From Geodermatophilus ruber (GTDB lineage Bacteria; Actinomycetota; Actinomycetes; Mycobacteriales; Geodermatophilaceae), in the NCBI RefSeq assembly GCF_900114385.1, contig NZ_FOSW01000005.1, positions 118,494-182,493 of the forward strand: a stretch of 64,000 nt of DNA, read 5' to 3'. The notes beneath the pieces are model-generated. The model saw only the letters and a list, made by a program, of their open reading frames with translations. It had not been told where the DNA came from and did no database searches. The position numbers and the translations under genes were made by a program. Within the stretch, counting starts at the first letter, position 1; each line of letters starts with the position of its first letter. Positions 1 through 9,793 of the stretch are shown here, in pieces.

Positions 1-645
1 CACGATCCCGAAGGTGACCCCGTCGAAGGTGAGGCCGTCCAGCTGGAACTGGGACGAGCCGGACGTGATGCCGTTGTTCGCCAGCGCGACGACGAGGACG
101 ACGAGCACGGCCGTGACCGAGACGACCTCCAGGACCAGCCCGAGCCGGGTCGAGATCTTGATCCCGGCGATCGCGAAGGCGGCCGCGCCCACCACCGCGA
201 CGATGAACAGGACGATCACCCCGGCGGTGGAGGTGGCCGGCAGCCCGATCGTGTCGAGGAAGTTGCCGAGGTACACGCCGGTGCCCACGACCCCGACCAT
301 CGCGATGCACGTGTACCCGATGACCAGACCCCATCCGGCCGCGAAGGCACCGGTGGGCCCCAGCCCGCGGGCGACGTAGCTGTACAGCGAGCCGGACGAG
401 GCGAACCGCCGTCCGAACTGGGCCACGCACAGCCCGACGAGCACGACGACGACCGTCGCGGCCAGGTAGGACAGCCAGGCGCCCTGGCCCGCGTACAGCA
501 CGATGAGCGCCGGTCCGGTGGCCATGACCGCGCTCGGTGCGATGCCGGCCACGGACTGGGCCATCACCTCCGCCTGGCTCATCGACTCGTGCGCGAGCCC
601 GGTGTCGGAGCGGGTCGTCTCCGGGTCGGCCTCCGGCGCGGTCAC
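1..645 (-). CDS. APC-family amino acid permease (N-terminal part, runs off the window)
   Basis: Membrane permease of the amino acid-polyamine-organocation superfamily; only about 215 N-terminal residues lie inside the window. After a polar start (VTAPEADPETTRSD) the translation runs into hydrophobic helices, with the APC-like stretch SVAGIAPSAVMATGPAL in TM1 followed by YLAATVVVVLVGLCVA and GVIVLFIVAVVGAAAFA. The GTG start overlaps the stop of the upstream amine oxidase gene (GTGA), so the two are probably translationally coupled. By context it would import the amine or amino acid that the oxidase degrades; the substrate is inferred, not visible. Confidence 0.85.
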   Translation of the reverse strand, partial: MTAPEADPETTRSDTGLAHESMSQAEVMAQSVAGIAPSAVMATGPALIVLYAGQGAWLSYLAATVVVVLVGLCVAQFGRRFASSGSLYSYVARGLGPTGAFAAGWGLVIGYTCIAMVGVVGTGVYLGNFLDTIGLPATSTAGVIVLFIVAVVGAAAFAIAGIKISTRLGLVLEVVSVTAVLVVLVVALANNGITSGSSQFQLDGLTFDGVTFGIV

Positions 646-2630
646 GAGCCGGCCTGCCCGTTCCCGGCCGGCGCGCCGTCGCCGTGGCAGGCCGGCGCGG
701 ACGGCGGCATGTCCAGGGCAGGGTTGCCGTCGAAGAAGCCGACCGGCTTGAGGTGGAACCCGACGTAGCTGGCCGGCATGACCGGCCAGTCCTCGGGGCG
801 GACGACGTGGTGGGCGCCGAAGGAGTACCAGAGCACCACGTCCTGGTCCTCGAGGAACCGGTCGGCCCGGACGAACTCGGGCAGGCCGCCGGCGTTCTGG
901 CTCTGGTTGGGGTACTTGCCGGCCGCGTACATCTCGTCGGCGTCGTACGCGGTCACCCACAGGTGCTTGTACGCGAACTGCGCCCGTGAGTACGCCTGCG
1001 AACCCTCCTGCTGCAGGGGCAGCACGTTCTCACCGGGCATGAGCTTGTAGCCGACCGGCTGGCCGAGCTCGTTCACCGACGACGGGTTGACGACGTACCA
1101 GGTCCGGGCGACGAACGGGTCGATCAGCCGCTGGGCCTCGCTCTCCCGGGCCAGCAGGGTCTTCTGCGCCACCCACGCGTTGCCGTAGGGGTTGTCCGGC
1201 CCCGGCGGCAGGGCGGCGGCGTCGACCTCGTAGACGGAGTTGCGCTCGCCGTCGACCTGCATGTCCAGGCGGACGTTGAAGAAGTGCTGGTGGTGCGGCC
1301 CGTAGAGGCCGGGCGCCACGAGGTTGCCGAACCGCGGCTGCTCGCCGGGAGGGACGGCACCGGTGGAGATGACGCCGGTGAGCTTGACCTCGAACTGGAT
1401 GGTGCCGTCGGTGTAGAGGTACCAGAAGAAGCCGTACTCGTAGTTGCCGACGGTGGCGAAGCAGGAGATGACCAGCCGCCGGGAGCGGCGGACCTCCATC
1501 TTCTCCGTGCGGAAGTCGGTGTGCTTCCAGCTGACGCCGAAGTCTTCCTCGTGCATGCAGATGGCGTTGGGGATGGTCAGCGGCCGGCCGTCCTGGTCGT
1601 TGGCGACGGCGTCGAAGTAGTGGATCTCGCCGAGGCAGTCGCAGCCCAGCTGCAGCGGGTTGAGCAGCAGCCCGATCCCGTACTCGCCCTCGTCGAAGAC
1701 GTTCTTGATCCGGTGGGTCGGGGCGGGGTCGGCGTAGGGGATGTACATCTCCGACAGCGAGGCCCGGTAGATGATCGGCCGGAGACGGCCGCGGTCCTCG
1801 TAGCCGATCTGGTGCAGCACCAGGCCCTCGCGCGGGCTGTAGCCGACCCGCAGCCGCCACTTCTGCCAGCTGACCGCGTGGCCGTCGACGGTGAAGCTGG
1901 GGCCCTCCGGCTGGGTGATCTCGATCGGGCGCACGTCCTGGCGCAGGGAGGTGAACGCCGGCCGGTTCTCACCGGCGACCATCAGCTCCGGAACGTAGTT
2001 GCCGGCCTTCTCCGGCAGCGGCACGACGCCGTGGTCACGGACGTCGATGACCTCCATCCGGTCGAGGTCGACCAGCACGATGAGGTTCTCCACCGGGCGC
2101 GCGTAGCCGTTGTCGTCCTCGCCGGACCGGACGAAGGTGAGCGGCCGGATCAGGCGCCGGCCCTGCGGGTCCTCCAGGTCGTAACCGGCCGCCCAGGGGT
2201 CGATCATCGCCAGCGAGAAGTCGGTGACTCCGCGCTTGCGCATCGCCTCCTGCCAGCGGGGGTCGGCCCGGGTGATCTCCTCGGTGCTGAAGAACTCCTC
2301 CAGCATCACGCTGGGCTGGACGCCCTCCACGACCTCCCAGGAACTGACCACGCCACCGGACAGCGAGACGACCGCCTCGATGGTCTGCTGCCGGCCGCGG
2401 TCGTAGAGGACGACGAACGCCGCGCGCTCCGGCGGCGGGCCGCCGTTCCGGTCGTGCTCGAGCACCTCCTGCTTGGGCGGCTCGTGCAGGGAGACGCTCA
2501 CGAAGCGGACCTGGGCGTCGAGGTCGCGGTGCTCGCGGATGATCTCCGACACCCGCCGCAGTTCGTCGGCGTCCAGGGGTTCGAGCGGGTTGCTGGTGGT
2601 GGTGCGCACGTCGGGGGCATGGAGCGCCAC
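642..2630 (-). CDS. Copper-containing primary amine oxidase
   Basis: Oxidises primary amines to aldehydes with release of ammonia and hydrogen peroxide, using copper and a self-made topaquinone cofactor. The protein has 662 residues, normal for the bacterial family. The cofactor motif NYEY lies at about residues 396-399 (Tyr397 would become topaquinone), the likely catalytic Asp is in VFDEGEYGIG near residue 313, and the copper ligands are the H-x-H of GPHHQHF near 447-449. No signal peptide is visible, so it is probably cytoplasmic. The GTG start has AGGAG about 6 bases upstream. It overlaps the permease gene by four bases. A CRP-like palindrome lies about 100 bp upstream. Confidence 0.93.
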   Translation of the reverse strand: MALHAPDVRTTTSNPLEPLDADELRRVSEIIREHRDLDAQVRFVSVSLHEPPKQEVLEHDRNGGPPPERAAFVVLYDRGRQQTIEAVVSLSGGVVSSWEVVEGVQPSVMLEEFFSTEEITRADPRWQEAMRKRGVTDFSLAMIDPWAAGYDLEDPQGRRLIRPLTFVRSGEDDNGYARPVENLIVLVDLDRMEVIDVRDHGVVPLPEKAGNYVPELMVAGENRPAFTSLRQDVRPIEITQPEGPSFTVDGHAVSWQKWRLRVGYSPREGLVLHQIGYEDRGRLRPIIYRASLSEMYIPYADPAPTHRIKNVFDEGEYGIGLLLNPLQLGCDCLGEIHYFDAVANDQDGRPLTIPNAICMHEEDFGVSWKHTDFRTEKMEVRRSRRLVISCFATVGNYEYGFFWYLYTDGTIQFEVKLTGVISTGAVPPGEQPRFGNLVAPGLYGPHHQHFFNVRLDMQVDGERNSVYEVDAAALPPGPDNPYGNAWVAQKTLLARESEAQRLIDPFVARTWYVVNPSSVNELGQPVGYKLMPGENVLPLQQEGSQAYSRAQFAYKHLWVTAYDADEMYAAGKYPNQSQNAGGLPEFVRADRFLEDQDVVLWYSFGAHHVVRPEDWPVMPASYVGFHLKPVGFFDGNPALDMPPSAPACHGDGAPAGNGQAGS

Positions 2631-2731
2631 GGGGTCTCCTCAGGGAGTGTCGACCGGGGCCGGCGCACCGAGAGGCGCGGCCAGGTGCGGCGGACCGTAA
2701 CGAGGTCCGCCGGGGTCGACAAGGAGTTCCC

Positions 2732-2745
2732 GTGACCTGGGTCAC
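2732..2745. promoter_or_regulatory. CRP/GlxR-like palindrome (GTGACCTGGGTCAC)
   Basis: A perfect 6-bp inverted repeat with a 2-bp centre that matches the GTGA-N6-TCAC core of CRP-family sites. It lies between the end of fbiC and the start of the amine oxidase gene, about 102 bp before that GTG. An actinobacterial Crp/GlxR protein could control the amine catabolic pair from here. One site read by eye is weak evidence. Confidence 0.4.
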
Positions 2746-2781
2746 TTTTCCATGCCTGGTCGGCGTGGGGGACCTGTCTGC

Positions 2782-5385
2782 TCAGACCGGGGTGATCGAC
2801 AGGGTCAGGGCGCGGCGGCCCTCCTCCGACCGCGCGGTCGCCATCCGCTCGGCCGAGGGGCTGCCGTAGTCGGTGGTGCGCTGGCGGGCCGGCCGGCCGA
2901 TGGCGGCCGCGATCGCCTCCAGCTCGGCGATGGTCTTCAGCGAGCCGTTCTCGCTGCCGGCCATCCGGCTGATCGTCTCCTCCATCAGCGTGCCGCCCAG
3001 GTCGTTCGCGCCGCCCTGCAGCACCGCCCGGGTACCGGCCTCACCGAGTTTCACCCAGGAGGTCTGGATGTTGGGAATCCGCCCGTGCAGGAGCAGCCGG
3101 GCCACCGCGTGCACCGCCCGGTTCTCCCGCACCGTCGGGCCGGGCCGGGCGACGCCGGCGAGGTAGATCGGCGAGCTGTGGTGGACGAAGGGCAGCAGCA
3201 CGAACTCGGTGAAGCCGCCGGTCTGGTCCTGCAGCGCGGCCAGGGTGCGCAGATGGGCCACCCAGTGGGCGGGGGTGTCGACGTGGCCGTACATCATCGT
3301 CGAGGTGGTCGGGATGCCCACCCGGTGCGCGGTGGTGATGATCTCGATCCAGGTCGCCGTGGGCAGCTTGCCCTTGGTCAGCACCCAGCGGACGTCGTCG
3401 TCGAGGATCTCCGCCGCCGTGCCCGGCACCGAGTCCAGCCCGGCCTCCTTGGCGGCGAGCAGGAAGTCCTCGAAGGACAGGCCGGTGCGGGCGGCGCCGT
3501 TGACGATCTCCATGGGGGAGAAGGCGTGCAGGTGGATGCCCGGCTGCCGCTTCTTCACCTCGCGGGCCAGGTCGAAATAGGCGGTGCCGGGCAGGTCGGG
3601 GTGGATGCCGCCCTGCATGCAGATCTCGGTCGCCCCGCCGGCCCACGCCTCGTCCACCCGGTCGCCGACCTGGGACATGGACAGCGTGTAGGCGTCGGCG
3701 TCGGTGCGCCGCTGCGCGAAGGCACAGAACCGGCAGCCGGTGTAGCAGACGTTGGTGAAGTTGATGTTCCGGTTCACCACGTAGGTGACGTCGTCGCCGG
3801 TGACGTCCCGGCGGACGGCGTCCGCGAGCGCCGTCAGAGCGTCGAGATCGGGCCCGTCGGCGCCCAGCAGCGCCAGGTACTCCGCGTCCGACAGCCCGGC
3901 CGGGTCGGCCTCGGCGTGCCGCAGCGCGGCGGCCACCTCCGGGTCACCGACGGTCAGCGCGGTGGAGTGCCCGTCCCGGGCGGAGACGGTCCGCTCCCGC
4001 AGCTCCGACCAGTCGCCGTAGACGGCGTCGAAGTCGCTGCGGCGGTCCGCCGTCCGCCCCACGGTGTCCACCTCGACGTGCAGGTCGACCCGGCCGGTGG
4101 AGGTCCACGCCTCGTCCGGTTCCTGCCAGGGCAGCCCGGCCGGCACCCGGCCCTCGACGGCCAGCCCGTCCGGCCCGGCCAGGGCGGCCACGTGCGGGCG
4201 CACCCGCGGGTCCAGCCACGGCTCCGGGGCCAGCACGTAGGGCGGCTGGGCGGCCAGCCGCTCGCGCAGGGAGAACCCGGCCTCGGCGCTCAGCGCGGCG
4301 AGCTTGTCGATGTTGGGCCACGGCCGCTCGGGGTTGACGTGGTCGGGGGTCAGCGGGCTGACCCCGCCCCAGTCGTCGACGCCGGCGCGCAGCAGCAGGC
4401 CGAGCTCGGTGGAGTCCGACAGGTTCGGCGGGGCCTGCACGCGCGCCTTCGGGCCCAGCAGCAGCCGGGTGACCGCGACCGCGGCGACGTACTCCTGCAG
4501 CTCCAGGTCGTCGTGCGCGGCCATCGCGGTCCGCGGCTTGGCCCGGAAGTTCTGGACGATGACCTCCTGCACGTGCCCGTGCCGGTGCGCCGAGGCCCTG
4601 ATCTGCAGCACGGCGTCGACCCGCTCGGCGTAGTCCTCGCCGATGCCCAGCAGCACGCCGGTGGTGAAGGGGACGGCGGAGCGCCCGGCGTCCTCCAGCA
4701 CCCGCAGCCGCACCCGCGGCTCCTTGTCCGGTGACCCGAAGTGCGGGCCGCCGGGCTGCGACCACAGCCGGGTCGCCGTCGTCTCCAGCATCATCCCCAT
4801 CGACGCCGACACCGGCTTGAGCCGCTGGATCTCCTCCCACGTCAGCACCCCGGGGTTGAGGTGGGGCAACAGCCCGGTCTCCTCCAGCACCCGGATCGCC
4901 ATCGCCCGCAGGTAGCCCAGCGTGGAGTCGAAGCCGTGCGCGTGCAGCCACTCGGCGGCCACCGGCCAGCGGTCCTCCGGCCGGTCGCCGAGGGTGAACA
5001 GCGCCTCCTTGCAGCCCAGCGCCGCGCCGGCGCGGGCCACGTCGAGCACCTCATCGGGGGAGAGGAACGGCGCCTTCCCGTCCTTCCGGAGCTGGCCGGG
5101 CGTGGTCACGAACGTGCAGTAGTGGCAGCGGTCGCGGCACAGGTGGGTGAGCGGGATGAACACCTTGCGGCTGTAGGTGACCACCTCGGGGCGGCCGGCC
5201 GAGGCCAGCCCGGCGTCGCGCACCCGGCCGGCCGCGGTGAGTAGCCGGTCCAGCGGCTCGCCGTCGCCGAGGCCGCGGGCGTGCAGCAGGGTCTCGGCCT
5301 CGGTGGCGTCGAGGGTCACCCCGCGCTCGGCGCGGGTGAGCGCACGCCGCAGGGCGGAGTCGGAGGGGATCAGCGGCTCGGCCAT
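2782..5385 (-). CDS. fbiC: FO synthase (bifunctional CofG/CofH), coenzyme F420 biosynthesis
   Basis: Makes 7,8-didemethyl-8-hydroxy-5-deazariboflavin, the chromophore of F420, from tyrosine and a flavin precursor in two radical-SAM steps. The 867-residue protein carries both halves, as in mycobacterial FbiC. The N-terminal CofG-like domain has the 4Fe-4S motif CRDRCHYC with cysteines at 83, 87 and 90. The C-terminal CofH-like domain has CYTGCRFC with cysteines at 547, 551 and 554. The gene appears monocistronic: a strong hairpin separates it from the ABC operon upstream. Its presence fits the LLM-type oxidoreductase encoded further on, since many LLM enzymes use F420. Confidence 0.97.
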   Translation of the reverse strand: MAEPLIPSDSALRRALTRAERGVTLDATEAETLLHARGLGDGEPLDRLLTAAGRVRDAGLASAGRPEVVTYSRKVFIPLTHLCRDRCHYCTFVTTPGQLRKDGKAPFLSPDEVLDVARAGAALGCKEALFTLGDRPEDRWPVAAEWLHAHGFDSTLGYLRAMAIRVLEETGLLPHLNPGVLTWEEIQRLKPVSASMGMMLETTATRLWSQPGGPHFGSPDKEPRVRLRVLEDAGRSAVPFTTGVLLGIGEDYAERVDAVLQIRASAHRHGHVQEVIVQNFRAKPRTAMAAHDDLELQEYVAAVAVTRLLLGPKARVQAPPNLSDSTELGLLLRAGVDDWGGVSPLTPDHVNPERPWPNIDKLAALSAEAGFSLRERLAAQPPYVLAPEPWLDPRVRPHVAALAGPDGLAVEGRVPAGLPWQEPDEAWTSTGRVDLHVEVDTVGRTADRRSDFDAVYGDWSELRERTVSARDGHSTALTVGDPEVAAALRHAEADPAGLSDAEYLALLGADGPDLDALTALADAVRRDVTGDDVTYVVNRNINFTNVCYTGCRFCAFAQRRTDADAYTLSMSQVGDRVDEAWAGGATEICMQGGIHPDLPGTAYFDLAREVKKRQPGIHLHAFSPMEIVNGAARTGLSFEDFLLAAKEAGLDSVPGTAAEILDDDVRWVLTKGKLPTATWIEIITTAHRVGIPTTSTMMYGHVDTPAHWVAHLRTLAALQDQTGGFTEFVLLPFVHHSSPIYLAGVARPGPTVRENRAVHAVARLLLHGRIPNIQTSWVKLGEAGTRAVLQGGANDLGGTLMEETISRMAGSENGSLKTIAELEAIAAAIGRPARQRTTDYGSPSAERMATARSEEGRRALTLSITPV

Positions 5386-5420
5386 CGCCCCCGACGCTAG
5401 TCGTATCGGTCCCGGGAACC

Positions 5421-5458
5421 GAGCCCCGCGCCCCGACCCGCTCCGGGGCGCGGAGCTC
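5421..5458 (-). terminator. Hairpin after the sigma/ABC operon
   Basis: Two 14-base arms (GAGCCCCGCGCCCC and GGGGCGCGGAGCTC) pair with one mismatch around a 10-base loop. It sits just after the stop of the ABC permease gene and before fbiC, so it probably ends the sigma-factor operon. There is no U-run. Confidence 0.5.
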
Positions 5459-5470
5459 GGGGGTCCTTGC

Positions 5471-6328
5471 TCACAGGTCCTTCCGGGCGAATGCCACGGC
5501 GGCCAGCCCCCACACCATCGCGACCCAGAGCACGGCCCACGCCAGGTAGGCGGCGGTGAGCGGGGCCTCGCTGAGGAAGGGGAAGGCCGCGCCCTCCGGG
5601 CCGAACACGGCCAGGGCCGTCGGGTCCTGGAGGGCGTGCATGGCGCCGCGCCACAGCCCGTCGGTGGGCAGCAGCATCCGGGACACGGTCCCGACGCGGG
5701 CCACGCCGTCGTTGCCCAGTACCTCCCCCACGCCCCCGACCACGCCGGCGATCCACGCCGCCCCGAACAGCCCGACGGCGACCACGCCGGAGGCCATCGG
5801 GGACACGACGGTGGACAGCACCAACCCGAGGGTGAGCAGCACGACCGTCTGCGCGGCCAGCAGCGCGAGCGCCCCCACGATGTTCGGCGGCCAGTAGTCG
5901 ACGGTCACGAGGACGACGAGGCACTGCGCGAGGCCCGCGACGACGACGAACCCGCCGCCGAAGACCGCCAGCCCCAGCCACTTGCCCAGCAGCACCGTCG
6001 AGCGGCGGACCGGGCGGGCCAGGACGGCGAGGGAGATCCCGGACTCGGCCTCGCCGGCCAGGGTGGGGCCGGCGAGGAACGCGGTGCCCAGCGCCGCGAT
6101 CAGGCTCAGGCCGAACATGACCAGGTTGAGCAGCTGGGAGGCGACCAGCCGGGCCTGGCCGCTGGTCAGGGCGCCGAACTGGGTCTCGGCGACGGCCAGC
6201 CGCGAGAAGCCCCAGGCGGACAGCGCGAGCAGCGCGAGGGTGAGCACCGCCAGCGCCCGCAGCACCTTCCGCCGGGACGCCTCGCGCAGGGTGAGGGCCG
6301 CGACCGTGAGCACGGTGCGCGCCGTCAC
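5471..6328 (-). CDS. ABC-2 type transporter permease
   Basis: Integral membrane subunit of an ABC exporter, 285 residues. Hydrophobic segments are clear, for example [20 protein letters not shown] near the N-terminus, [36 protein letters not shown] and [19 protein letters not shown] at the end, about six helices in all, as in ABC-2 permeases. The GTG start overlaps the stop of the ATPase gene by four bases (GTGA). It is the last gene of the sigma/anti-sigma/ABC operon. The cargo is unknown; sigma-linked ABC-2 pairs often export envelope-active or toxic compounds. Confidence 0.9.
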   Translation of the reverse strand: MTARTVLTVAALTLREASRRKVLRALAVLTLALLALSAWGFSRLAVAETQFGALTSGQARLVASQLLNLVMFGLSLIAALGTAFLAGPTLAGEAESGISLAVLARPVRRSTVLLGKWLGLAVFGGGFVVVAGLAQCLVVLVTVDYWPPNIVGALALLAAQTVVLLTLGLVLSTVVSPMASGVVAVGLFGAAWIAGVVGGVGEVLGNDGVARVGTVSRMLLPTDGLWRGAMHALQDPTALAVFGPEGAAFPFLSEAPLTAAYLAWAVLWVAMVWGLAAVAFARKDL

Positions 6329-7320
6329 CGCCGCTCCTCCCCGGCGCCGGACCGCAGGATGCCCAGCAGCCGCTCCTCCAGGCTGATCCGCCCGGGCTCG
6401 ACCGCGTGGATCCGCGCCCCGAGGGCGGCCAGGTCGCGCACCAGGTCGGGCACCGCCGTCCCGTCGTCGTCGGCCGGCAGCGCGACGATGAACCGGTCGG
6501 CCTCACGGGCAACGGGTCCGGCGGCGGCCAGCCGGGCCTCGACCGCCGTCGTGACGCCGGTGAGGTGCAGCCGCACCTCGCGCCGGCCGAGCAGCTCGGC
6601 GAGGGTCCCGGCGGCGGCGACCCGGCCGGAGTCGAGGATGACCACCCGGTCGCACACCCGCTCCACCTCACCGATGAGGTGGGAGTTGAGCAGCACGGCG
6701 ACGCCGCGCTCCTTGAGCGAGAGCACCAGGTCCCGGACGTCGACCCGGCCCAGCGGATCCAGCGCGCTGGTCGGCTCGTCGAGCACCACCACCTCGGGCC
6801 GGGCGACCAGCGCCACCGCGAGCCCCAGCCGCTGCTGCATTCCCTTGGAGAACCCGCCGACCCGGTCCCCGGCGCGCCCGGCCAGCCCGACCAGGGCCAG
6901 GCACTCACGCTGCTCGTCCGGCGGGACGGCGGCGCCCGCGAGCCGGACGTGCAGCCGCAGCACCTCGGCCGCGGTCAGCCACGGCTGGTACCGGAACAGC
7001 TCGGGCAGGTAACCGACGCGGGCGCGGGCGGCCGGGTCGCCGCCGGGCCGCCCGAGCACCATGACCTCGCCCGCGTCCGGCCGGACCAGGCCCAGCAGCA
7101 TCTTGATGACCGTCGTCTTCCCGGCGCCGTTCGGCCCGAGCAGGCCGACCACCTCGCCGCGGCCCACCGACAGCGCGACCCCGTCCACCGCGGACCGCCG
7201 GCCGTACCGCTTGCGCAGCCCGGTGCACCACAGCGCCGGCGCCGGGGGAAGCCCGGCGACCAGCTCGGCCGCCGCCCGGACGGCGGCCTGGTCCGGCGCC
7301 GCGACCGAAGGCTCGCCCAC
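6325..7320 (-). CDS. ABC transporter ATP-binding protein
   Basis: Energy-coupling ATPase of the exporter above, 331 residues from a GTG that begins 2 bases after the upstream stop. The Walker A motif is GPNGAGKT, the signature region is GGFSKGMQQRLGLAVAL (a variant of LSGGQ, common in ABC-2 ATPases), and Walker B is VVVLDEPTSALDPLG. A C-terminal domain of about 90 residues follows the nucleotide-binding fold. Longer reading frames upstream of this GTG would run into the anti-sigma gene, so the short start was preferred. Confidence 0.92.
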   Translation of the reverse strand: MGEPSVAAPDQAAVRAAAELVAGLPPAPALWCTGLRKRYGRRSAVDGVALSVGRGEVVGLLGPNGAGKTTVIKMLLGLVRPDAGEVMVLGRPGGDPAARARVGYLPELFRYQPWLTAAEVLRLHVRLAGAAVPPDEQRECLALVGLAGRAGDRVGGFSKGMQQRLGLAVALVARPEVVVLDEPTSALDPLGRVDVRDLVLSLKERGVAVLLNSHLIGEVERVCDRVVILDSGRVAAAGTLAELLGRREVRLHLTGVTTAVEARLAAAGPVAREADRFIVALPADDDGTAVPDLVRDLAALGARIHAVEPGRISLEERLLGILRSGAGEERR

Positions 7321-7322
7321 GG

Positions 7323-8402
7323 TCAGCGCAGCTCGCGGGCCACGGACAGCACCTCGTCCGCGCCCAGCGCCCCGGCCACGGCGGTCACCACGCCGTCGTC
7401 CACCCACACGACCCCGGCGAACGACCGGTCGCGGGCCTCCAGCACGGTGGCCGGGCGGCCACCCACGTCCGCGGAGGAGGTGCGCACCTGGTCGGCGGGC
7501 ACCGGCAGCGGCAGCGTCGTCCCGTCGCCGGTGAAGGAGCGCAGCTGGTCCGCGACGTTCGGGGGCAGGCCCGGCAGCGCGAGCAGGTAGTCGCGCAGCG
7601 TCTCGAACGGGACCCCGGAGGAGAACGCCCGGGGCGCGACGGCGCGGCCGACGACGAGGGTCGGCATGCCGCCCTCCTGCGACCAGACCGCGGCCAGGCC
7701 GGGGCCGGCGACGAGGCGCACCTGGCTGCCGTCCAGGCCGGCCGGCACCGGGGGCAGGGCCTCACCGGCGGCCGCGGCGGCCTGCGCGGCCTTGTCCGCC
7801 GAGAACGTGAAGACGCCGCTGAGCTCGCCGACCACCTGGTAGGTGGGGTCACCGCTGACTCCCCGGGGCAGTGGGCCGACCTGCGGCACGTCCAGGCCGG
7901 TGGCCTCGCGCGCGGCCGCGGCGTCCGCGACCTGCTGCGGCTCGCCCGCGCCGGTCAGCTCGACGTCGCCGTAGCCGGTGAGGTCCGGCAGCGCGACGAG
8001 GTCGCTGGTGGTCACGCTCACCGGGGCGATCCGCTCGGTGCGGAAGATCGGCAGCCAGTCGTTGGCCGCCGCGACCCCTGCGCCGGTGAGGACGACGAGG
8101 AACGCGAGCGTCGCGATCGCCGGCCGGCGCAGCCGGGCACCGCGCCTCCGAGCGGCTGCCGGGGCCCGCTCCCGGTCGGCGGCCGGCAGGGTGGCGGACA
8201 GTCGCCGCCACGCCGCCGCGAGGTCGACGTCCCCTGCGGGGACGGCCCGCAGCGCCGTGCCGGCGGCCGCCGCGTCCGCGTGCGCGGCGGCCAGGCCGGT
8301 GAGGCAGACCTGGCAATCGGCGACGTGCCGGCGATCGGCGTCGGCGACTCCGGCCGGCTCGTCGAGGAGCCGGCGCAGCACGCCCTCATCCGGATGACGC
8401 AT
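7323..8402 (-). CDS. Putative membrane-anchored anti-sigma factor
   Basis: A 359-residue protein with an N-terminal zinc anti-sigma-like motif (HVADCQVC, the H-x3-C-x2-C pattern), a single membrane segment at about residues 93-112 (AIATLAFLVVLTGAGVAAAN) and a long extracytoplasmic part of about 245 residues. Its start lies 17 bp inside the sigma gene, the usual arrangement for a sigma factor and its inhibitor. The outer part is probably the sensor for release of the sigma factor, but I do not recognise a named domain in it. It is followed by the ABC pair, which may be the response genes. Confidence 0.78.
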   Translation of the reverse strand: MRHPDEGVLRRLLDEPAGVADADRRHVADCQVCLTGLAAAHADAAAAGTALRAVPAGDVDLAAAWRRLSATLPAADRERAPAAARRRGARLRRPAIATLAFLVVLTGAGVAAANDWLPIFRTERIAPVSVTTSDLVALPDLTGYGDVELTGAGEPQQVADAAAAREATGLDVPQVGPLPRGVSGDPTYQVVGELSGVFTFSADKAAQAAAAAGEALPPVPAGLDGSQVRLVAGPGLAAVWSQEGGMPTLVVGRAVAPRAFSSGVPFETLRDYLLALPGLPPNVADQLRSFTGDGTTLPLPVPADQVRTSSADVGGRPATVLEARDRSFAGVVWVDDGVVTAVAGALGADEVLSVARELR

Positions 8403-8907
8403 GACCGTTCAACTCCTTGCGCAGGGCGGCCTCGGCACGACGCACCGTCGTGCCGATGCTGCCGGGTGACATGTCCAGGGCCGTCGCGACCTCGGCGTAG
8501 CTCAGCCCGCTGTGCCGCAGCACGAGGACCACGGCCTGCCTCCGGGGGAGCCGGGCGAGCGCGGCCCGCACCCGGGTCCGTTCCTCGCGGACGACGACGT
8601 CGTCGGCCACGTCGCCGGCCACCGCGTCGGTGCCGGTGGCCGCGTTCTCCTCCCGGACGGCGCGGCGCCGTCCGTCGCGGAGCAGGTTGAGCGCGGTGTG
8701 GGCGGCGGCGACCGACAGCCACCCGCCGGCCTCCCCGGTGGGAACCGACGACCGCCCGAAGGCGAGGAACACCTCCTGGGCGACGTCCTCCGCAGAGTCC
8801 GGCGAGCCCAGCACCCGCGCGGCCACGCCCACCACCCGCGGGTAGTTCCGGCGGAACACCTCGGCCAGGTCGGGGCGGACGCCCGGGCGGGACGGCGGAC
8901 TGGTCAC
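8386..8907 (-). CDS. ECF-type RNA polymerase sigma factor
   Basis: Alternative sigma factor of 173 residues. The region-2 helix is seen in SPDSAEDVAQEVFLAFGR and the region-4 helix-turn-helix in LPRRQAVVLVLRHSGLSYAEVATALDMSPGSIGTTVRRAEAAL. The GTG at 8907 was chosen because GGAGG lies 8 bases before it; a longer frame reaches 9042 but adds a non-conserved tail. First gene of a four-gene operon with its putative anti-sigma factor and an ABC exporter. ECF sigma genes of this layout are usually autoregulated, which would be checked at the promoter upstream of 8907. Confidence 0.88.
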   Translation of the reverse strand: MTSPPSRPGVRPDLAEVFRRNYPRVVGVAARVLGSPDSAEDVAQEVFLAFGRSSVPTGEAGGWLSVAAAHTALNLLRDGRRRAVREENAATGTDAVAGDVADDVVVREERTRVRAALARLPRRQAVVLVLRHSGLSYAEVATALDMSPGSIGTTVRRAEAALRKELNGHASSG

Positions 8908-9090
8908 GGCGCCGTCCTCCCTCCACCCCGCTCGCGCGGGCGCGGCTCCACGACCTCCGGCGGGGAGGACGGCAGCCGGGGAGCGGCCGAGCCGGACGAG
9001 GTCCATACCGGTACAGCACCGCCGGGGCCCCGGATGTGACATCCGGCGACGCAGTCTGCCCGGAACCCGGCCGTGCCGGGGTCCGCGGGG

Positions 9091-9603
9091 CTACCGGCGG
9101 GGCAGCGGCGCGCCGGTCGCGTCCACGTAGCGGCCGCGCAGCCGCACGAGCGGGGGAGCGGCGGGATCGAGTACCGGTACGTCCTCGACCTCCAGCAGCG
9201 CGAGGACGTGGTCACCGGCCTCGACCATCCGCTCGAGCCGGCAGTCGAGGACGGCCAGCCCGTCCTCCAGCACGATCGCGCCGCTGCCGGCCGCCCGGCG
9301 CCACGGCACCGACTCCAGCAGGTGGCGGGCGCTGGGGCGCCCGGCGGAGGAGAACCGGCTGGCGACGATCGCGTGCTGCGCCGCCAGCACGGTGAGCGCG
9401 CACCGGCCGACGCCGGCCAGCACCTCGGCCGGGTAGCCCTCGGCGGCCAGCCCGACGGCGACCAGCGGCGGGCGGGCCGACACGCTCATCACCGAGGAGA
9501 CCGTCGTGCCGACGTCGTCGATGTCGTCCTGCACGGTGAGCAGGCACACCCCGGCGGCGTACTGGCGCAGCGCGGCGGTGAAGTCGGACGGGTCCACGGG
9601 CAT
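9091..9603 (-). CDS. Flavin reductase-like FMN-binding protein
   Basis: A 170-residue member of the flavin reductase (RutF/HpaC-like) fold, which supplies reduced flavin to a partner oxygenase or reduces flavin with NAD(P)H. Family features: the start DFTAALRQYAAGVCLLTV, the flavin-binding segment TTVSSVMSVSARPPLVAVGL, and the late VLLRGRYVD-like strand (PPLVRLRGRYVDA). The ATG at 9603 is preferred to one six codons upstream. No partner monooxygenase is adjacent, so the substrate is open. Confidence 0.85.
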   Translation of the reverse strand: MPVDPSDFTAALRQYAAGVCLLTVQDDIDDVGTTVSSVMSVSARPPLVAVGLAAEGYPAEVLAGVGRCALTVLAAQHAIVASRFSSAGRPSARHLLESVPWRRAAGSGAIVLEDGLAVLDCRLERMVEAGDHVLALLEVEDVPVLDPAAPPLVRLRGRYVDATGAPLPRR

Positions 9604-9628
9604 GCGGCCAGTCGACCACACCGCGAGG

Positions 9629-9793
9629 ATGGGCCGGGTGGACCGGGAGCAGACCTACGACGTCGTCGTCCTCGGCGCCGGGTCGACCGGTGAGAACCTC
9701 GCCGCCGCGGTCGTCCGGGGCGGGCTGACCGCCGCCCTGGAGGCCTACCGGGACGGGGCGGCCCAGCCCCGGTCGAGCAGCAGCAGGCTGTAG
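9629..9793 (+). pseudogene. N-terminal stub of a pyridine nucleotide-disulfide/FAD oxidoreductase
   Basis: Fifty-four codons begin VDREQTYDVVVLGAGSTGEN, the dinucleotide-binding strand and GxGxxG-type turn of lipoamide dehydrogenase/mercuric reductase-like flavoproteins, and continue to GGLTAALEAY. There the homology ends and the frame reads antisense through the last codons of the Nudix gene to a stop. The redox CxxxxC and all later domains are missing. I read this as the 5' end of a flavoprotein gene left by a deletion that joined it to the 3' end of the Nudix gene. Confidence 0.65.
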
